Part shown: positions 21,879 to 30,518 of the stretch, piece after piece
Layout of the letters: each line of letters starts with the position of its first letter
How positions within the stretch are numbered: position 1 is the first letter of the stretch
Source: Anthracocystis setariae
Lineage: Eukaryota > Basidiomycota > Ustilaginomycetes > Ustilaginales > Ustilaginaceae
DNA length: 64,000 nucleotides
Direction: 5' to 3'
Assembly: GCA_928724745.1 (NCBI GenBank)
Contig: CAKMXJ010000023.1
Span: 310,001 to 374,000 of the forward strand
Notes under the pieces: model-generated
Database searches by the model: none
The model's input: the letters and a program-made list of their open reading frames with translations, nothing else
What the model was told of the DNA's origin: nothing
Position numbers and translations under genes: made by a program

Positions 21879-22592
21879 ATGAAGGCGCATCTCCTGATTT
21901 CCGCTGTTTCCGGTGCCGTGTTGGCCTCTTCAGCACTCGCTGCGCCCACGTCTGCTCAACTTGACTCGAACATCAAACGTGACAGCATGTCCACCTGTCA
22001 TGGAGCTGTGGATACGTTTGGCCACAAACTGAGAATCGTCTCTCATACCGACGGCTCGCTCACCGGTGCGCTCGTACCGCACGCCATCGACGCGCACAAG
22101 GCCGAACTGGGCTCGATCCCCGAAACGAATGGCGGCGGTAAAAACGTGGCCAAGTTCAACTTCATCCAATGCGATGCCCCGGGCTTTACTCAAGGTTCCA
22201 CCCCACCGCCAGATTCAGGCCTGCCCCGCCTATCAGAATACTGGGGCCTTGTCAGTGCCAACGTGCCCACCAACTACGATCCCAAATCGCCGGATCCCAA
22301 CAACAAGACTCTTTGTCTTAGCGCCAAGCTCGAGGATCACTACTCCGTCTATGCATTCTTGTTTGATGAGTGCAATGATCAGGATCCGAACCAATGGTTT
22401 CGATTGCGCAAGTTTCGCCTAAGCGGCCCACAATTTGTGGATCACTTCCCGTACAGGAACCACTCCAACTTTGACTACAAAGGTCAAACCTACTTCCATT
22501 ATTACACAAACGCTACCGTCAATACTGACCCAGCCGTGATCTTGGCCGACCGACAGTATACCGGATTTTCAATCCTCTTTGCCGGCAATTAG
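21879..22592 (+). CDS. Secreted protein, effector-like family member 1
   Basis: Intronless 237-residue protein with a clear signal peptide (first 20 residues, MKAHLLISAVSGAVLASSALA, then AP) and a Lys-Arg site at about residue 34 that could be cut by the Kex2 protease. The mature part has four cysteines at positions shared with three neighbours (28053-28736, 29799-30518, 31604-32287) and the family signatures FxQCxAPGFTQG, EYWGxVSANV and CNDQDPNQWFRL. The QWF motif after a Cys faintly recalls ricin-type lectin repeats, but only one copy exists. It is the most diverged of the four: the NSGGSMGAP loop is replaced by a Pro-rich segment. Probably secreted to the plant apoplast; function unknown. 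Confidence 0.85.
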   Translation: MKAHLLISAVSGAVLASSALAAPTSAQLDSNIKRDSMSTCHGAVDTFGHKLRIVSHTDGSLTGALVPHAIDAHKAELGSIPETNGGGKNVAKFNFIQCDAPGFTQGSTPPPDSGLPRLSEYWGLVSANVPTNYDPKSPDPNNKTLCLSAKLEDHYSVYAFLFDECNDQDPNQWFRLRKFRLSGPQFVDHFPYRNHSNFDYKGQTYFHYYTNATVNTDPAVILADRQYTGFSILFAGN

Positions 22593-23096
22593 ATTCGATA
22601 CGTACGCTGTACTGTACTATACATTAGGTTTTCCCCTTCTTGGCAATGCACTGCATTTCAACCATGTTATGAGGCAAGCAGTCGGCTTGCAAGTCGGATC
22701 GCTTTGGAGTTCGATCCCAGGCATGCCATGCCGCAGAAAACAGTGCGAATGCTCGAACAAACTTCATCCCTCACCAGCCTCCCTCCATTTGTCCCATGAC
22801 TTGAAACCGCATGCTGAGACACTAAGACCACCGCTCACCTTTTCGCGCAGAATACTGTAATTTGCGCGCGACCAACCTCCTTCTTTTTTGCGGGGTAAAA
22901 AAACCGGGCTGCATCGAGAAAAGTGGCCTTACCCGGAACCAACCCGGGAGCACTCGTTTGGACATGTCTCATATTTCACCAAGCGTCCAAGTCGGACCTC
23001 CAGACAAACGGAAAATGTAGTTTATAAACAATGTCCATCAATTATAAAATAATCAAAGATGCAAGTGGGTTAAAGAGAAAAAAAACAAATTGTCCA
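22593..23096. other. Gene-free gap before the tyrosine-recombinase retrotransposon
   Basis: 504 bases after the first secreted-protein gene. Nothing recognisable apart from a short hairpin near 22675-22692 and AT-rich sequence next to the retrotransposon border. Confidence 0.5.
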
Positions 23097-23222
23097 ATCC
23101 CAGCTTGACTTGAGCGCTAGGCCTTGGCAAGGGATCTGTCGGGAATTACTGTGTGAGAAAACAAACTGTTAAATTGCGGTTCAGCGAGGTGACTCGCTGG
23201 CTCTTGAGGCTCCCGGCCCGCC
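23097..23222 (-). repeat. Split direct repeat A, outer copy (126 bp)
   Basis: Identical to 23447-23572. It forms the 3' terminus of the element in its own orientation. The outer border is where similarity starts after TGTCCA. Confidence 0.95.
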
Positions 23223-23293
23223 GTAGGGGCCGGTCGAGCGCAGAGAAGAGCGGGACATACAGGCGGGACGCAATAAGGGAGGGAACGGGCGGG

Positions 23294-23447
23294 TGATAAA
23301 AATAAATGGCAAGGTCAGCCTATGGCGACGCTTGCCAGAGAGGAGATGATGGTGAGAAGAGAAGTGTGAGAACTACGAAGGAGAGCTGAAAGTGGGTTGA
23401 GAGCGCGTCCAGTCTGGCTCAGATGAGCACGCCGGTCACGTGCTGCA
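23294..23447 (-). repeat. Split direct repeat B, inner copy (154 bp)
   Basis: Identical to 27855-28008. It abuts the inner copy of repeat A with a shared base at 23447. Confidence 0.95.
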
Positions 23448-23572
23448 TCCCAGCTTGACTTGAGCGCTAGGCCTTGGCAAGGGATCTGTCGGGAATTACT
23501 GTGTGAGAAAACAAACTGTTAAATTGCGGTTCAGCGAGGTGACTCGCTGGCTCTTGAGGCTCCCGGCCCGCC
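23447..23572 (-). repeat. Split direct repeat A, inner copy (126 bp)
   Basis: Identical to 23097-23222 and placed directly downstream of the recombinase ORF in the element's own orientation. Confidence 0.95.
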
Positions 23573-23638
23573 AGCCGAACGCCGAGTCGCCTGCGCAGCA
23601 GGTAGCGGTCTCGGTGTGGGACGGGTCCAAAGAGCGGC

Positions 23639-24478
23639 TTAAGAGGAACCTACATCGCGCCAGGAGGCAGAGCTGGGAATGAGGGGGCCATCCCGGATGC
23701 GGTAGAGGGCAGCAGCTGAGAGGTCCCGGCGTTCGCTAGCTGAGCGGTCGATGTATCGCCGGAAACAGTCTGAGTTCCAGCGACCCAAGCACTGGATTGT
23801 TTCGGCGTCCGCACCCAGGCTGGCAGCCCATGTTGCAGCGCCACGGCGGAAGGAGTGGCCTGCATAGGCAGCTGGGGCCACGCCCGATGCGGCGATTGCG
23901 CGGCGAAGGGTGGTGACAAAGGCTGCGCGGGAGAACGATTCCTGGTGTGGGTTGTCGAGGACGAAGAGCGGGGAGGCGGCCGGGCGGTTGAGGAGCGGTT
24001 GGAGGTGCGCGATGGGGCATTCGGGCCCGCCGACGAGGGGAGCGACCACCTTGACGCCAAGGCGGAACGGGTCAGTCTTGGATGCTGGCAAGGTGATGAT
24101 GGCGTGGTTCTCGGCCAGGGAGACATTGCTGACGCGGAGGATGGTGGCTGGGTCGGAGGATCGGTCCCAGACAACCTCGCCGGAGCGGAGGAAACAGGCA
24201 AAGGCGAGGGTGAACGCTGCCTTGAATGTTTGGCGGTCGTGTGCCGAGAGATCGCCAAAGGAGTCGATGGCGAGGACCATACGCCGGAGGAGGGGGAGGG
24301 TGATCGGGAGCTTGGCACCCATGCGTCGCGTGCCGTGAGTGCGCTTGTATCCCCGCAGCGCACGTTCGAGACGGCCACAGTTGAAACCCTGGAGGCTGAG
24401 ACCGAGGTCGACATGATGGGATCGAAGATGACCGAGTTCGTGCTTTGCGGAATGGAAGGAGCGGCCGGTGGATGACAT
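23639..24478 (-). CDS. Tyrosine recombinase of the DIRS-like element
   Basis: Catalytic domain with the expected R...HxxR...Y set: ACFLRSGEVVW (first Arg), GHSFRRGAATW (His and second Arg) and GRWNSDCFRRYI (Tyr). The listed span starts at the first ATG, but the same frame stays open upstream to about 24690 and there encodes a plausible core-binding domain (SPSAARLLWNGLAAST and TAYRTFCAFRFG), so the true protein is longer. That upstream part overlaps the polymerase ORF in another frame, so it may be made by frameshift or from its own message. The enzyme would integrate a circular DNA intermediate at a site with little homology, without target duplication. Confidence 0.9.
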   Translation of the reverse strand: MSSTGRSFHSAKHELGHLRSHHVDLGLSLQGFNCGRLERALRGYKRTHGTRRMGAKLPITLPLLRRMVLAIDSFGDLSAHDRQTFKAAFTLAFACFLRSGEVVWDRSSDPATILRVSNVSLAENHAIITLPASKTDPFRLGVKVVAPLVGGPECPIAHLQPLLNRPAASPLFVLDNPHQESFSRAAFVTTLRRAIAASGVAPAAYAGHSFRRGAATWAASLGADAETIQCLGRWNSDCFRRYIDRSASERRDLSAAALYRIRDGPLIPSSASWRDVGSS

Positions 24479-26646
24479 GCTGCCAAGCCATTCGAGGAGC
24501 TGGAGACCGGATGCAGGGAGGCAGGGGACGCCGGCACCGAACCGGAAAGCGCAGAAGGTGCGATAAGCTGTGACGGTTCCGCTGGCCCGACCCCGGGTGC
24601 TGGCTGCCAGCCCGTTCCAGAGCAGGCGGGCGGCTGAAGGGGAGACACCGAGGCTGGAGGCAAAGGAAGCGGGCGGCTGGGCTGCAGGTTGGCGGGTACC
24701 GGCCGGGAGAACAACAGGCGGTGGGCGTTGGGGAAATGCTGTAAGATACGAGAGAACTGGCGGCGGGAGAGCAAGTCAGCAAGGACGTTGTCAGTTGACG
24801 AGACACGGACTGGGTGTAGGGTGAGGTCCCGGGTGAAGCAGAAGCCGAAGATTTCACGTATCAAACGCTGGGTGAGAGGGTCGCGCGAGGAGCCTGAACG
24901 GAGGCCGTGCTCCACGTTTTCGTTATCCACATGGACAACTATAGTCATTGGCTGCGTCCAATGGTCAGCAAAGCGGCGCAGGGCCTCTAGGACGGCCAAG
25001 GCTTCCAAGAACCGGATATTCTTCCCTCGGTGGCGTCTGGGAACTTCTCTGGAGAACGCAGCAGTGGGAGATGAGGGAAGCCCCAGGTGGGCGCCAAAGC
25101 CGCGGGGGCAAGCATCGGTCCACACATGCGCTACGACGAGAGGAGAGGGCGTCAAAACGCTTGTGCCGGACCATGATTGTAGGATGGAGGTCCACCACCC
25201 CAACTCGGCAAGCGCAGGGCGTGGAATGCGGCGCCGGAAACCAGGGCGGCCAGTACGGCGTGTACAGTGGTAGAGACGGCGGAGGAAAGCCTTGCCGCAT
25301 GGGAAGACTTGCGAGACGAATTGGAGAAGACCGGAGATGCGCTGCATGTCGAGAAGGTTGGCTGTGCCACGCTGAATGAGGGAGCGGCATTGACTGAGGA
25401 TATGAGCGCGCCGATCGTTGGTGATGCCAATGGTCTGAGCAACTGAGTCGATCTCAATGCCCAGGATCTCCAGCCGAGTGAGGCCAGCAAAAGTCTTCTT
25501 AGCAGACAGGCGTAGGCCCAGTGCTGCTGCAGCTAGTGCCAGGGTGTGGACCGGGAGCAGGCAGAGGGTACCCATGTCGGCGGGCACGGCTCCAAAGGTA
25601 TCATCAAGGTAGTGATTGATCGGCCAAGCAGCCGGCAGACACGATGCGACGACCCAGTGGAGGAATTCCGCAACAAGGTTGAACAGAAACGGGGAGCTGC
25701 TGCCTCCAAACGTCAGTGCATTCTCCCTGTAGCGGATGCCGTTGTACTGGAAGCCTAGCAGAGCAGCGTCTGGTTCGGCAACCACCACATGGCGGAACGC
25801 ATCCTCGAGGTCCCCCTTCCAGAGGAGGCAGCTGGGGTTTGAGCGGACAAAGTCAATCAGGGAGTCCAACGACTCGTAGGAGATGGCCACGACCGAGGGG
25901 TCAATGCCACTGTTGACTGAAGGCAGGGTGCTGGGGGCGGGGTGACGAGGGAAGGAGAGGTGGTGAATGGTCCTGAGTTTGGAGGAGCGAGGCTTGGGGA
26001 CTACACCAATGGGAGACTCGATAAGAGGAGAGCCTGACGGAACAACTGTGAGGCGCCCCTCCTGGAGCCTGGTTGCAATCTCCCGTTGAAGGTGACTGTG
26101 GCCTTTCTCGTCAATTGGGAGGTTAGGCGTGTGACGGTCCATAGCACGGAGGGGGCCATCGTAGCCCAAGAGGCAGCCGTGCCGGATCATGCCCTCCAAT
26201 TGCGAGGCATAGTGTTCGTCGGGGTAGTCCTGAAGAAGACGCTGCCATGCGTGTAGCTGCTCCTGCATGGAGCCCATCCTGGCCGGGGGGAACGCGGCGT
26301 CGAAGACATTGCGCTTGAGGGTAGTGTTGGGTCTAGAAGGGGGAAGGTGCAAGCGATAGGAGAGAAGGATATCAAGGCACCGGTCAGCTGAAGGAACTTC
26401 CAGAGCTGCCGGGACCGAAGTGAGATGCCGGGCCTGAGTCTGCCGCGGAGACGGGGCCTCTGATGAGACGAAGTGAGAGGGCCGAGCCTGGGTCTGCTGC
26501 GGAGACGGGGAGGGAAAGTGCCAGGCCTGAGTCTGCCGTGGAGACGAGAGTAACCCTGAGCCAGGGTGGGGCCGAGCCTTGGTCTGCTGCGGAGACGGGG
26601 ACACCACGCTAGGTGAAGGGGGTGACCGGGATGCGAGACTCACCAT
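23650..26646 (-). CDS. Reverse transcriptase-RNase H polyprotein of the DIRS-like element
   Basis: The ATG at 26646 lies two bases after the gag-like stop. The N-terminal 80 residues repeat a SPxQTxAR unit about four times. The reverse transcriptase follows, with the polymerase motif HYLDDTFG at about residue 345. RNase H follows at about 500-640, with the VHVDNENVEHGL and STDNVLADLLSR segments. No methyltransferase domain was recognised, which fits Ngaro/PAT better than DIRS proper. The open frame runs on to 23650, but beyond about 24740 it is Ser/Pro/Ala-rich and lies over the recombinase in a different frame, so that part is probably not functional protein. Confidence 0.88.
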   Translation of the reverse strand: MVSLASRSPPSPSVVSPSPQQTKARPHPGSGLLSSPRQTQAWHFPSPSPQQTQARPSHFVSSEAPSPRQTQARHLTSVPAALEVPSADRCLDILLSYRLHLPPSRPNTTLKRNVFDAAFPPARMGSMQEQLHAWQRLLQDYPDEHYASQLEGMIRHGCLLGYDGPLRAMDRHTPNLPIDEKGHSHLQREIATRLQEGRLTVVPSGSPLIESPIGVVPKPRSSKLRTIHHLSFPRHPAPSTLPSVNSGIDPSVVAISYESLDSLIDFVRSNPSCLLWKGDLEDAFRHVVVAEPDAALLGFQYNGIRYRENALTFGGSSSPFLFNLVAEFLHWVVASCLPAAWPINHYLDDTFGAVPADMGTLCLLPVHTLALAAAALGLRLSAKKTFAGLTRLEILGIEIDSVAQTIGITNDRRAHILSQCRSLIQRGTANLLDMQRISGLLQFVSQVFPCGKAFLRRLYHCTRRTGRPGFRRRIPRPALAELGWWTSILQSWSGTSVLTPSPLVVAHVWTDACPRGFGAHLGLPSSPTAAFSREVPRRHRGKNIRFLEALAVLEALRRFADHWTQPMTIVVHVDNENVEHGLRSGSSRDPLTQRLIREIFGFCFTRDLTLHPVRVSSTDNVLADLLSRRQFSRILQHFPNAHRLLFSRPVPANLQPSRPLPLPPASVSPLQPPACSGTGWQPAPGVGPAEPSQLIAPSALSGSVPASPASLHPVSSSSNGLAACHPPAAPSIPQSTNSVIFDPIMSTSVSASRVSTVAVSNVRCGDTSALTARDAWVPSSRSPSPSSGVWSSPSTPLAISRHTTAKHSRQRSPSPLPVSSAPARLSGTDPPTQPPSSASAMSPWPRTTPSSPCQHPRLTRSALASRWSLPSSAGPNAPSRTSNRSSTARPPPRSSSSTTHTRNRSPAQPLSPPFAAQSPHRAWPQLPMQATPSAVALQHGLPAWVRTPKQSSAWVAGTQTVSGDTSTAQLANAGTSQLLPSTASGMAPSFPALPPGAM

Positions 26647-26648
26647 GG

Positions 26649-27827
26649 CTAGGATGAGGCCTTCTTGACAGCCGGCTGGGAGCACTCCTTGACAATGTGG
26701 TCAGGGCCCTTGCAACGCATGCAAATATGAGCTCGGGAACACTTGTCGTCCTGGCAACCGTCCGCGCTGTTGTGGCGAAAGCACACCTGGCCGCTGACGT
26801 CGTTACGCTGGCGTTTGGCGCTGGAGGAGGAAGGCGTTTGGGAGGCTGAAGACTTGGACTTGCTTGAGGATGAGTTGGATTGGACGGGCCGACGAGACGC
26901 ACCACCAAGTTCCTCTTGCCAGGCGTTGAGATCCTTCTCAGCCCAGTCGCTTGCGCTTGCAAAGCCAAAGCGACGCCGGCAGACTGTCAAGATGTAGTCG
27001 GCAACGGCTGACCAAACAAAGGTGGTGTCCAGGTCGATGATGTGGACAAGGAAGGCGCCAAGGCTGGCGCACAGGTTTGGATCGTTGGTGCTTGTGCAGC
27101 GAAGGGCAGTGTAGACTGTCCAGGCTTGCGCAAAGCTGCGAGCGTCAGGGAGGAGGCGAAGGAAGGCCTTGGAGGTTGTGCCGGCGGCTGCTGCCTCAGG
27201 TACGCCAACCCGGATGCCGTTGACGAGAAGGCCAGGCTCGGATTCCTCAAGGACTGGAAGCTTGGCGGGGTTGCGGAGCTTGCCAAGGTCCTGCGGAGGG
27301 AGACGGTCGTCGTAGACCAGTTGGGCAACTTCCCGGGAGACCCAAGGGAAAATGCGCTGGAGCTGGGACTCACCTGAGGACGACGTCGGGGGAGCTGGAG
27401 CGGATGACGCTGGGGTTGACGCTGCGGTGCTGGGACGCTGAGTAAGGTCGTGGCGAAGGGCAGCCAGCAGCTGGTGGATCTCGAGAACTGACTCGGCCAG
27501 CTGGCCAATGGTGTCCGCTTGCTCGTCTTGGCGGGCCCGTTGCTCGTCGATAAGGGTGCGTTGCTGGTTGAGGAGAGCGAGGGCGTCTGGGCTTGAGGTC
27601 GATGGAACCGGAGGCGAAACTGGGAGAGTGGTTGGCGACGTGGGTGGGGGTTGGGCTGGACCAGAAACCTCGACTGAAGGATTGTCAGGTTCTACCGCCG
27701 AAAGGAGTGGTGCTGGACGAGACTTGCGGCAAGCTGCGCAGCGGACGCACGACCTCCCACGAAGGCTGACAAAGTGGTTGAAGGGGAAGGAGAGACCGCA
27801 GGAAGAGCAGGCTTGTGCTGGGGTCAT
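26649..27827 (-). CDS. Gag-like nucleic-acid-binding protein of the DIRS-like element
   Basis: 392-residue first ORF of the element. A CSSCG...CVRCAAC cysteine cluster lies within residues 7-40. The middle has a Pro-rich stretch and a short coiled-coil region (LLNQQRTLIDEQRARQDEQA). The C-terminus has Ser/Lys-rich linkers and a Cys/His array CFRHNSADGCQDDKCSRAHICMRC. Such clusters in gag-like proteins bind RNA. The start was placed at the ATG at 27827, just inside repeat B; codons before it lack ATG. Confidence 0.82.
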   Translation of the reverse strand: MTPAQACSSCGLSFPFNHFVSLRGRSCVRCAACRKSRPAPLLSAVEPDNPSVEVSGPAQPPPTSPTTLPVSPPVPSTSSPDALALLNQQRTLIDEQRARQDEQADTIGQLAESVLEIHQLLAALRHDLTQRPSTAASTPASSAPAPPTSSSGESQLQRIFPWVSREVAQLVYDDRLPPQDLGKLRNPAKLPVLEESEPGLLVNGIRVGVPEAAAAGTTSKAFLRLLPDARSFAQAWTVYTALRCTSTNDPNLCASLGAFLVHIIDLDTTFVWSAVADYILTVCRRRFGFASASDWAEKDLNAWQEELGGASRRPVQSNSSSSKSKSSASQTPSSSSAKRQRNDVSGQVCFRHNSADGCQDDKCSRAHICMRCKGPDHIVKECSQPAVKKASS

Positions 27828-27854
27828 TGTCAGGGGGTCCAAGGAACGGGTAGA

Positions 27855-28008
27855 TGATAAAAATAAATGGCAAGGTCAGCCTATGGCGACGCTTGCCAGA
27901 GAGGAGATGATGGTGAGAAGAGAAGTGTGAGAACTACGAAGGAGAGCTGAAAGTGGGTTGAGAGCGCGTCCAGTCTGGCTCAGATGAGCACGCCGGTCAC
28001 GTGCTGCA
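27855..28008 (-). repeat. Split direct repeat B, outer copy (154 bp)
   Basis: Identical to 23294-23447. It forms the 5' terminus of the element in its own orientation, ending GTGCTGCA. Confidence 0.95.
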
Positions 28009-28052
28009 GCCAAAGACTCGGCTGAGGTGCATCACCCTGGCAGCCTGCTCGA

Positions 28053-28736
28053 TCAGTTGTCAAGGAACTTGACCGTGTTGTGGTAACCCTTCTGGGTGTA
28101 CTGAACGAGCTGACCATCCTTGGTAATATCCTGGTCGTAGAACCTGTAAGCCTGCTGATCGGCACCTGCCTTACTACTGTAGGGGAAGTAGTTCAAAACC
28201 GAGCCTTGGACACCCTGGTCCAACCTGAACCACTGCTTTTCATCCTGATCGTTGCAAGCGGTGAATTCGAACTGCTGCGCCCTCTCGCCGAGATTGTTGC
28301 TATACTTGGAAGCGAGGCACCTCAATTGCGGGTAACCAGGTCCGTACTCGACGGTGACGTTGGCAATCACACGACCGTAGTACTCGGCAGGTGCACCCAT
28401 CGAACCACCGGAATTTTGCGAAGATCCTTGTTGGAATCCCTGCGCATCGCACAACTGGAAGTTGAACTCGAGCGCACTCGCGGGCAATTGAGCTCCCGCG
28501 TATTCTGGGTACGAAGCAAGCGCAACATTGTTGACGTGCAGATTGGTCTGATCAGCTCCAAAGAGCGCCTTGTTATCACTACCCTCCTCGCTAATCTCGA
28601 GGTACTTGGACTGCGAGAACATGTACTTGCTGCAGCTCTGCGAGCATTCGATGTTCCTAGCCTCCAGAGGCGCTGCCATAGCAGACGAAGCCACAATGGC
28701 ACCAACCATAGCGCTGACAACGGCAAACGACTTCAT
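28053..28736 (-). CDS. Secreted protein, effector-like family member 2
   Basis: 227 residues, no intron. Signal peptide MKSFAVVSAMVGAIVASSAMA then AP. Shares with its neighbours FNFQLCDAQGFQQGSSQNSG, GSMGAPAEYYGRVIANV, RCLASKY, FEFTACNDQDEKQWFRL and YFPYSS. Five cysteines in the mature part, with a CSQSC pair near the N-terminus like that of member 4. The stop codon lies 45 bases from the border of the DIRS-like element, so transcript termination may use element sequence. It is divergent from member 3 across about 1.06 kb. Function unknown; secretion is inferred from the signal. Confidence 0.88.
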   Translation of the reverse strand: MKSFAVVSAMVGAIVASSAMAAPLEARNIECSQSCSKYMFSQSKYLEISEEGSDNKALFGADQTNLHVNNVALASYPEYAGAQLPASALEFNFQLCDAQGFQQGSSQNSGGSMGAPAEYYGRVIANVTVEYGPGYPQLRCLASKYSNNLGERAQQFEFTACNDQDEKQWFRLDQGVQGSVLNYFPYSSKAGADQQAYRFYDQDITKDGQLVQYTQKGYHNTVKFLDN

Positions 28737-29798
28737 TGTACAGAGAAGCTTGGTAAGAGAGTGGTAAGAGTGGTAAGAAGGGAGGGATTGTGTGATGGAA
28801 AAGATGGTTTGGATGAGATGAGAGGGGGGGTTGGGAATGGATGGTTCACGCTGCTTATATGTGCTACGAGGAGGGCAAACGTATCAAGAGCAAGGTCGGA
28901 CGGAATCTAGTGTAGCGTAGCTGTGAGGATAGCAGCTGCAAAGCGACGAGTGTAGCGACATTCATCTCGAAATGTCAAGTAGCGCTACGATAGACATGGA
29001 ACCAACCAACCATCGAGACTGTTGGAAGCAGAATCAGTGTCGCCACGAATCCGGCGTTGCAGCCAGAGTAACATACAAATGCCGTCTGTCGCGTTACTTG
29101 ACTCGACGCTCCGAGACAGTTCGGATGCGAAAAGTCCTCATTTCCGACAAAATGCGTCGCCGTCTTTGTGCTCTCTCTCTCTGCGAGCGGCGAAAGTGCC
29201 GTGTGCGATCGACAGGCGACAGGCGACAGGCGACGGATTTCCACGGTTGCAGATGTGCATGCATTTGAATATGCGTACAATCATCAAAGGAGAGGGTTGT
29301 AGTGCCTTTTAAATTATTTGGAATTTCGACAAAGTCCGTGCGCGTGGAGTAGCGCGGTTTTTCAGTGTAAAGCGACCTGTGCCTTTGCCTTTGGTTTGGC
29401 TTGCATTGGTCTGCCCTAACAACGGCTTTCGGAGTTCTTGATGGGTTGGCTGCGGCTTCGCTTCTCCGGCGTTGACGCCGTGCGTCGTCTGTACAATGAC
29501 AGTGCTCCTCTGTACCGTTGTGCATGCTACAACAGTGTACCTGCAAGCAAGCGCTACTTGACGTTGCTCTCCTTGTCACTTTTCTAGAAACAAATCACGT
29601 CTATCAAACAGAAACGCTTCGAAACATGTAGTTGCATCTGACCTTGCCGGTTGTCTATATAACGTCGAGCTTGTTCATCCGTTTATCCTACTTTTTCTCA
29701 TTCACTCATCCACTCAAGCACTCAAGCAACTCGCACTACTCAAGCCACTCCATATCCCACCGCTTCCAACCCAAAACCAACCTCTTTCTTATTTCACA
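28737..29798. promoter_or_regulatory. Divergent promoter of secreted-protein genes 2 and 3
   Basis: TATA-like elements are visible on both sides: ATATAAG on the minus strand at 28854-28860 for gene 2, and TATATAA at 29656-29662 for gene 3. Each is about 120-140 bases from its start codon. GGCGACAGGCGACA repeats lie near 29213-29232. No gene recognised between. Confidence 0.65.
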
Positions 29799-30518
29799 AT
29801 GAAGTCGTTTGCTGTCATCACTGCTCTCGCCGGCGCCGCGCTTGCCTCTTCTGCTATGGCAGCCCCCGCTGGCGCTGCTGCCCAGGCCGACAATGTGATC
29901 GCATCCGACGGACATTCCACCTGCGTGGGAGCCATCCAGACCGACGGCTACTACCTCAAGATCGCCAACGCGCGCGACTCTCAGCAAAACGCCTACCTCT
30001 CGGCTGCCTCGGTTGACCACTACAACGAGGCGCTCTACACGATGCAATCGTCGCACGACAACACCGACGCCACGCGCTTTGGCTTCACCAAGTGCAACGC
30101 TGCCGGTTTCACCCAGGGCTACTCGCGCAACTCTGGCGGCTCCATGGGTGCTCCCACCGAGTACTGGGGTCGTGTAAGTGCCAACGTCACCAACCCCGCC
30201 AACGGCAACCCATCCGATTGGAAGATCAAGTGTCTCGCCGCAAAGCAAGACATCCCAGTCTACACCCAGAAGGATATCCACTTTGGCTTTGAATTCACCG
30301 CATGCAACGATCAGGACCAGAGTCAGTGGTTCCGTCTTCAGGAAACCGCAACCGGTGAACAGATCATCGACTACTTCCCCTACAAGAACTCCACCGGCTT
30401 CAAGTACGAAGGTCAGACCCCATTGAAGTTCTGGATCGACGGATCCATCGGACAGCAAACTTCTTACGTCCACTACGACAACCACCCCGCTGGCATCTAC
30501 ATGAAGTTCTCCCAGTGA
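29799..30518 (+). CDS. Secreted protein, effector-like family member 3
   Basis: 239 residues, intronless, signal peptide MKSFAVITALAGAALASSAMA then AP. Four cysteines in the mature part (STC, TKC, IKC, TAC), the minimal family set, consistent with two disulfides. Carries all signatures most clearly: FTKCNAAGFTQGYSRNSGG, SMGAPTEYWGRVSANV, FEFTACNDQDQSQWFRLQ, IDYFPYKN, YEGQTPLKFW. The start fits the TATA element 140 bases upstream. As with its relatives, no enzymatic motif is visible. Likely apoplastic or cell-wall location. Confidence 0.9.
   Translation: MKSFAVITALAGAALASSAMAAPAGAAAQADNVIASDGHSTCVGAIQTDGYYLKIANARDSQQNAYLSAASVDHYNEALYTMQSSHDNTDATRFGFTKCNAAGFTQGYSRNSGGSMGAPTEYWGRVSANVTNPANGNPSDWKIKCLAAKQDIPVYTQKDIHFGFEFTACNDQDQSQWFRLQETATGEQIIDYFPYKNSTGFKYEGQTPLKFWIDGSIGQQTSYVHYDNHPAGIYMKFSQ

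Larger units (their letters stand above)
23097..28008 (-). mobile_element. DIRS-like (PAT/Ngaro-type) tyrosine-recombinase retrotransposon, apparently complete
   Basis: A 4.9-kb element reading on the minus strand. Its order is repeat B (28008-27855), gag-like ORF, RT-RNase H ORF, tyrosine recombinase ORF, repeat A (23572-23447), repeat B again (23447-23294), a 71-base spacer, repeat A again (23222-23097). This A1-ORFs-B1A2-B2 layout, called split direct repeats, is known for PAT and Ngaro groups of DIRS-like elements. Both repeat pairs look identical by eye, and all three ORFs are open with catalytic residues in place. No target duplication is visible, as expected for recombinase-mediated insertion. 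It lies between secreted-protein genes 1 and 2, 45 bases from the stop of gene 2. Confidence 0.93.

Noticed and set aside
22640..22735. Possible tRNA downstream of secreted-protein gene 1
   Set aside because: A GCAAG-7 base loop-CTTGC hairpin and a B box are present, but the loop lacks T33 and the acceptor stem does not pair.
23650..24740. C-terminal 350 residues of the long polymerase frame as real protein
   Set aside because: Ser/Pro/Ala-rich shadow of the recombinase in another frame; no domain recognised.
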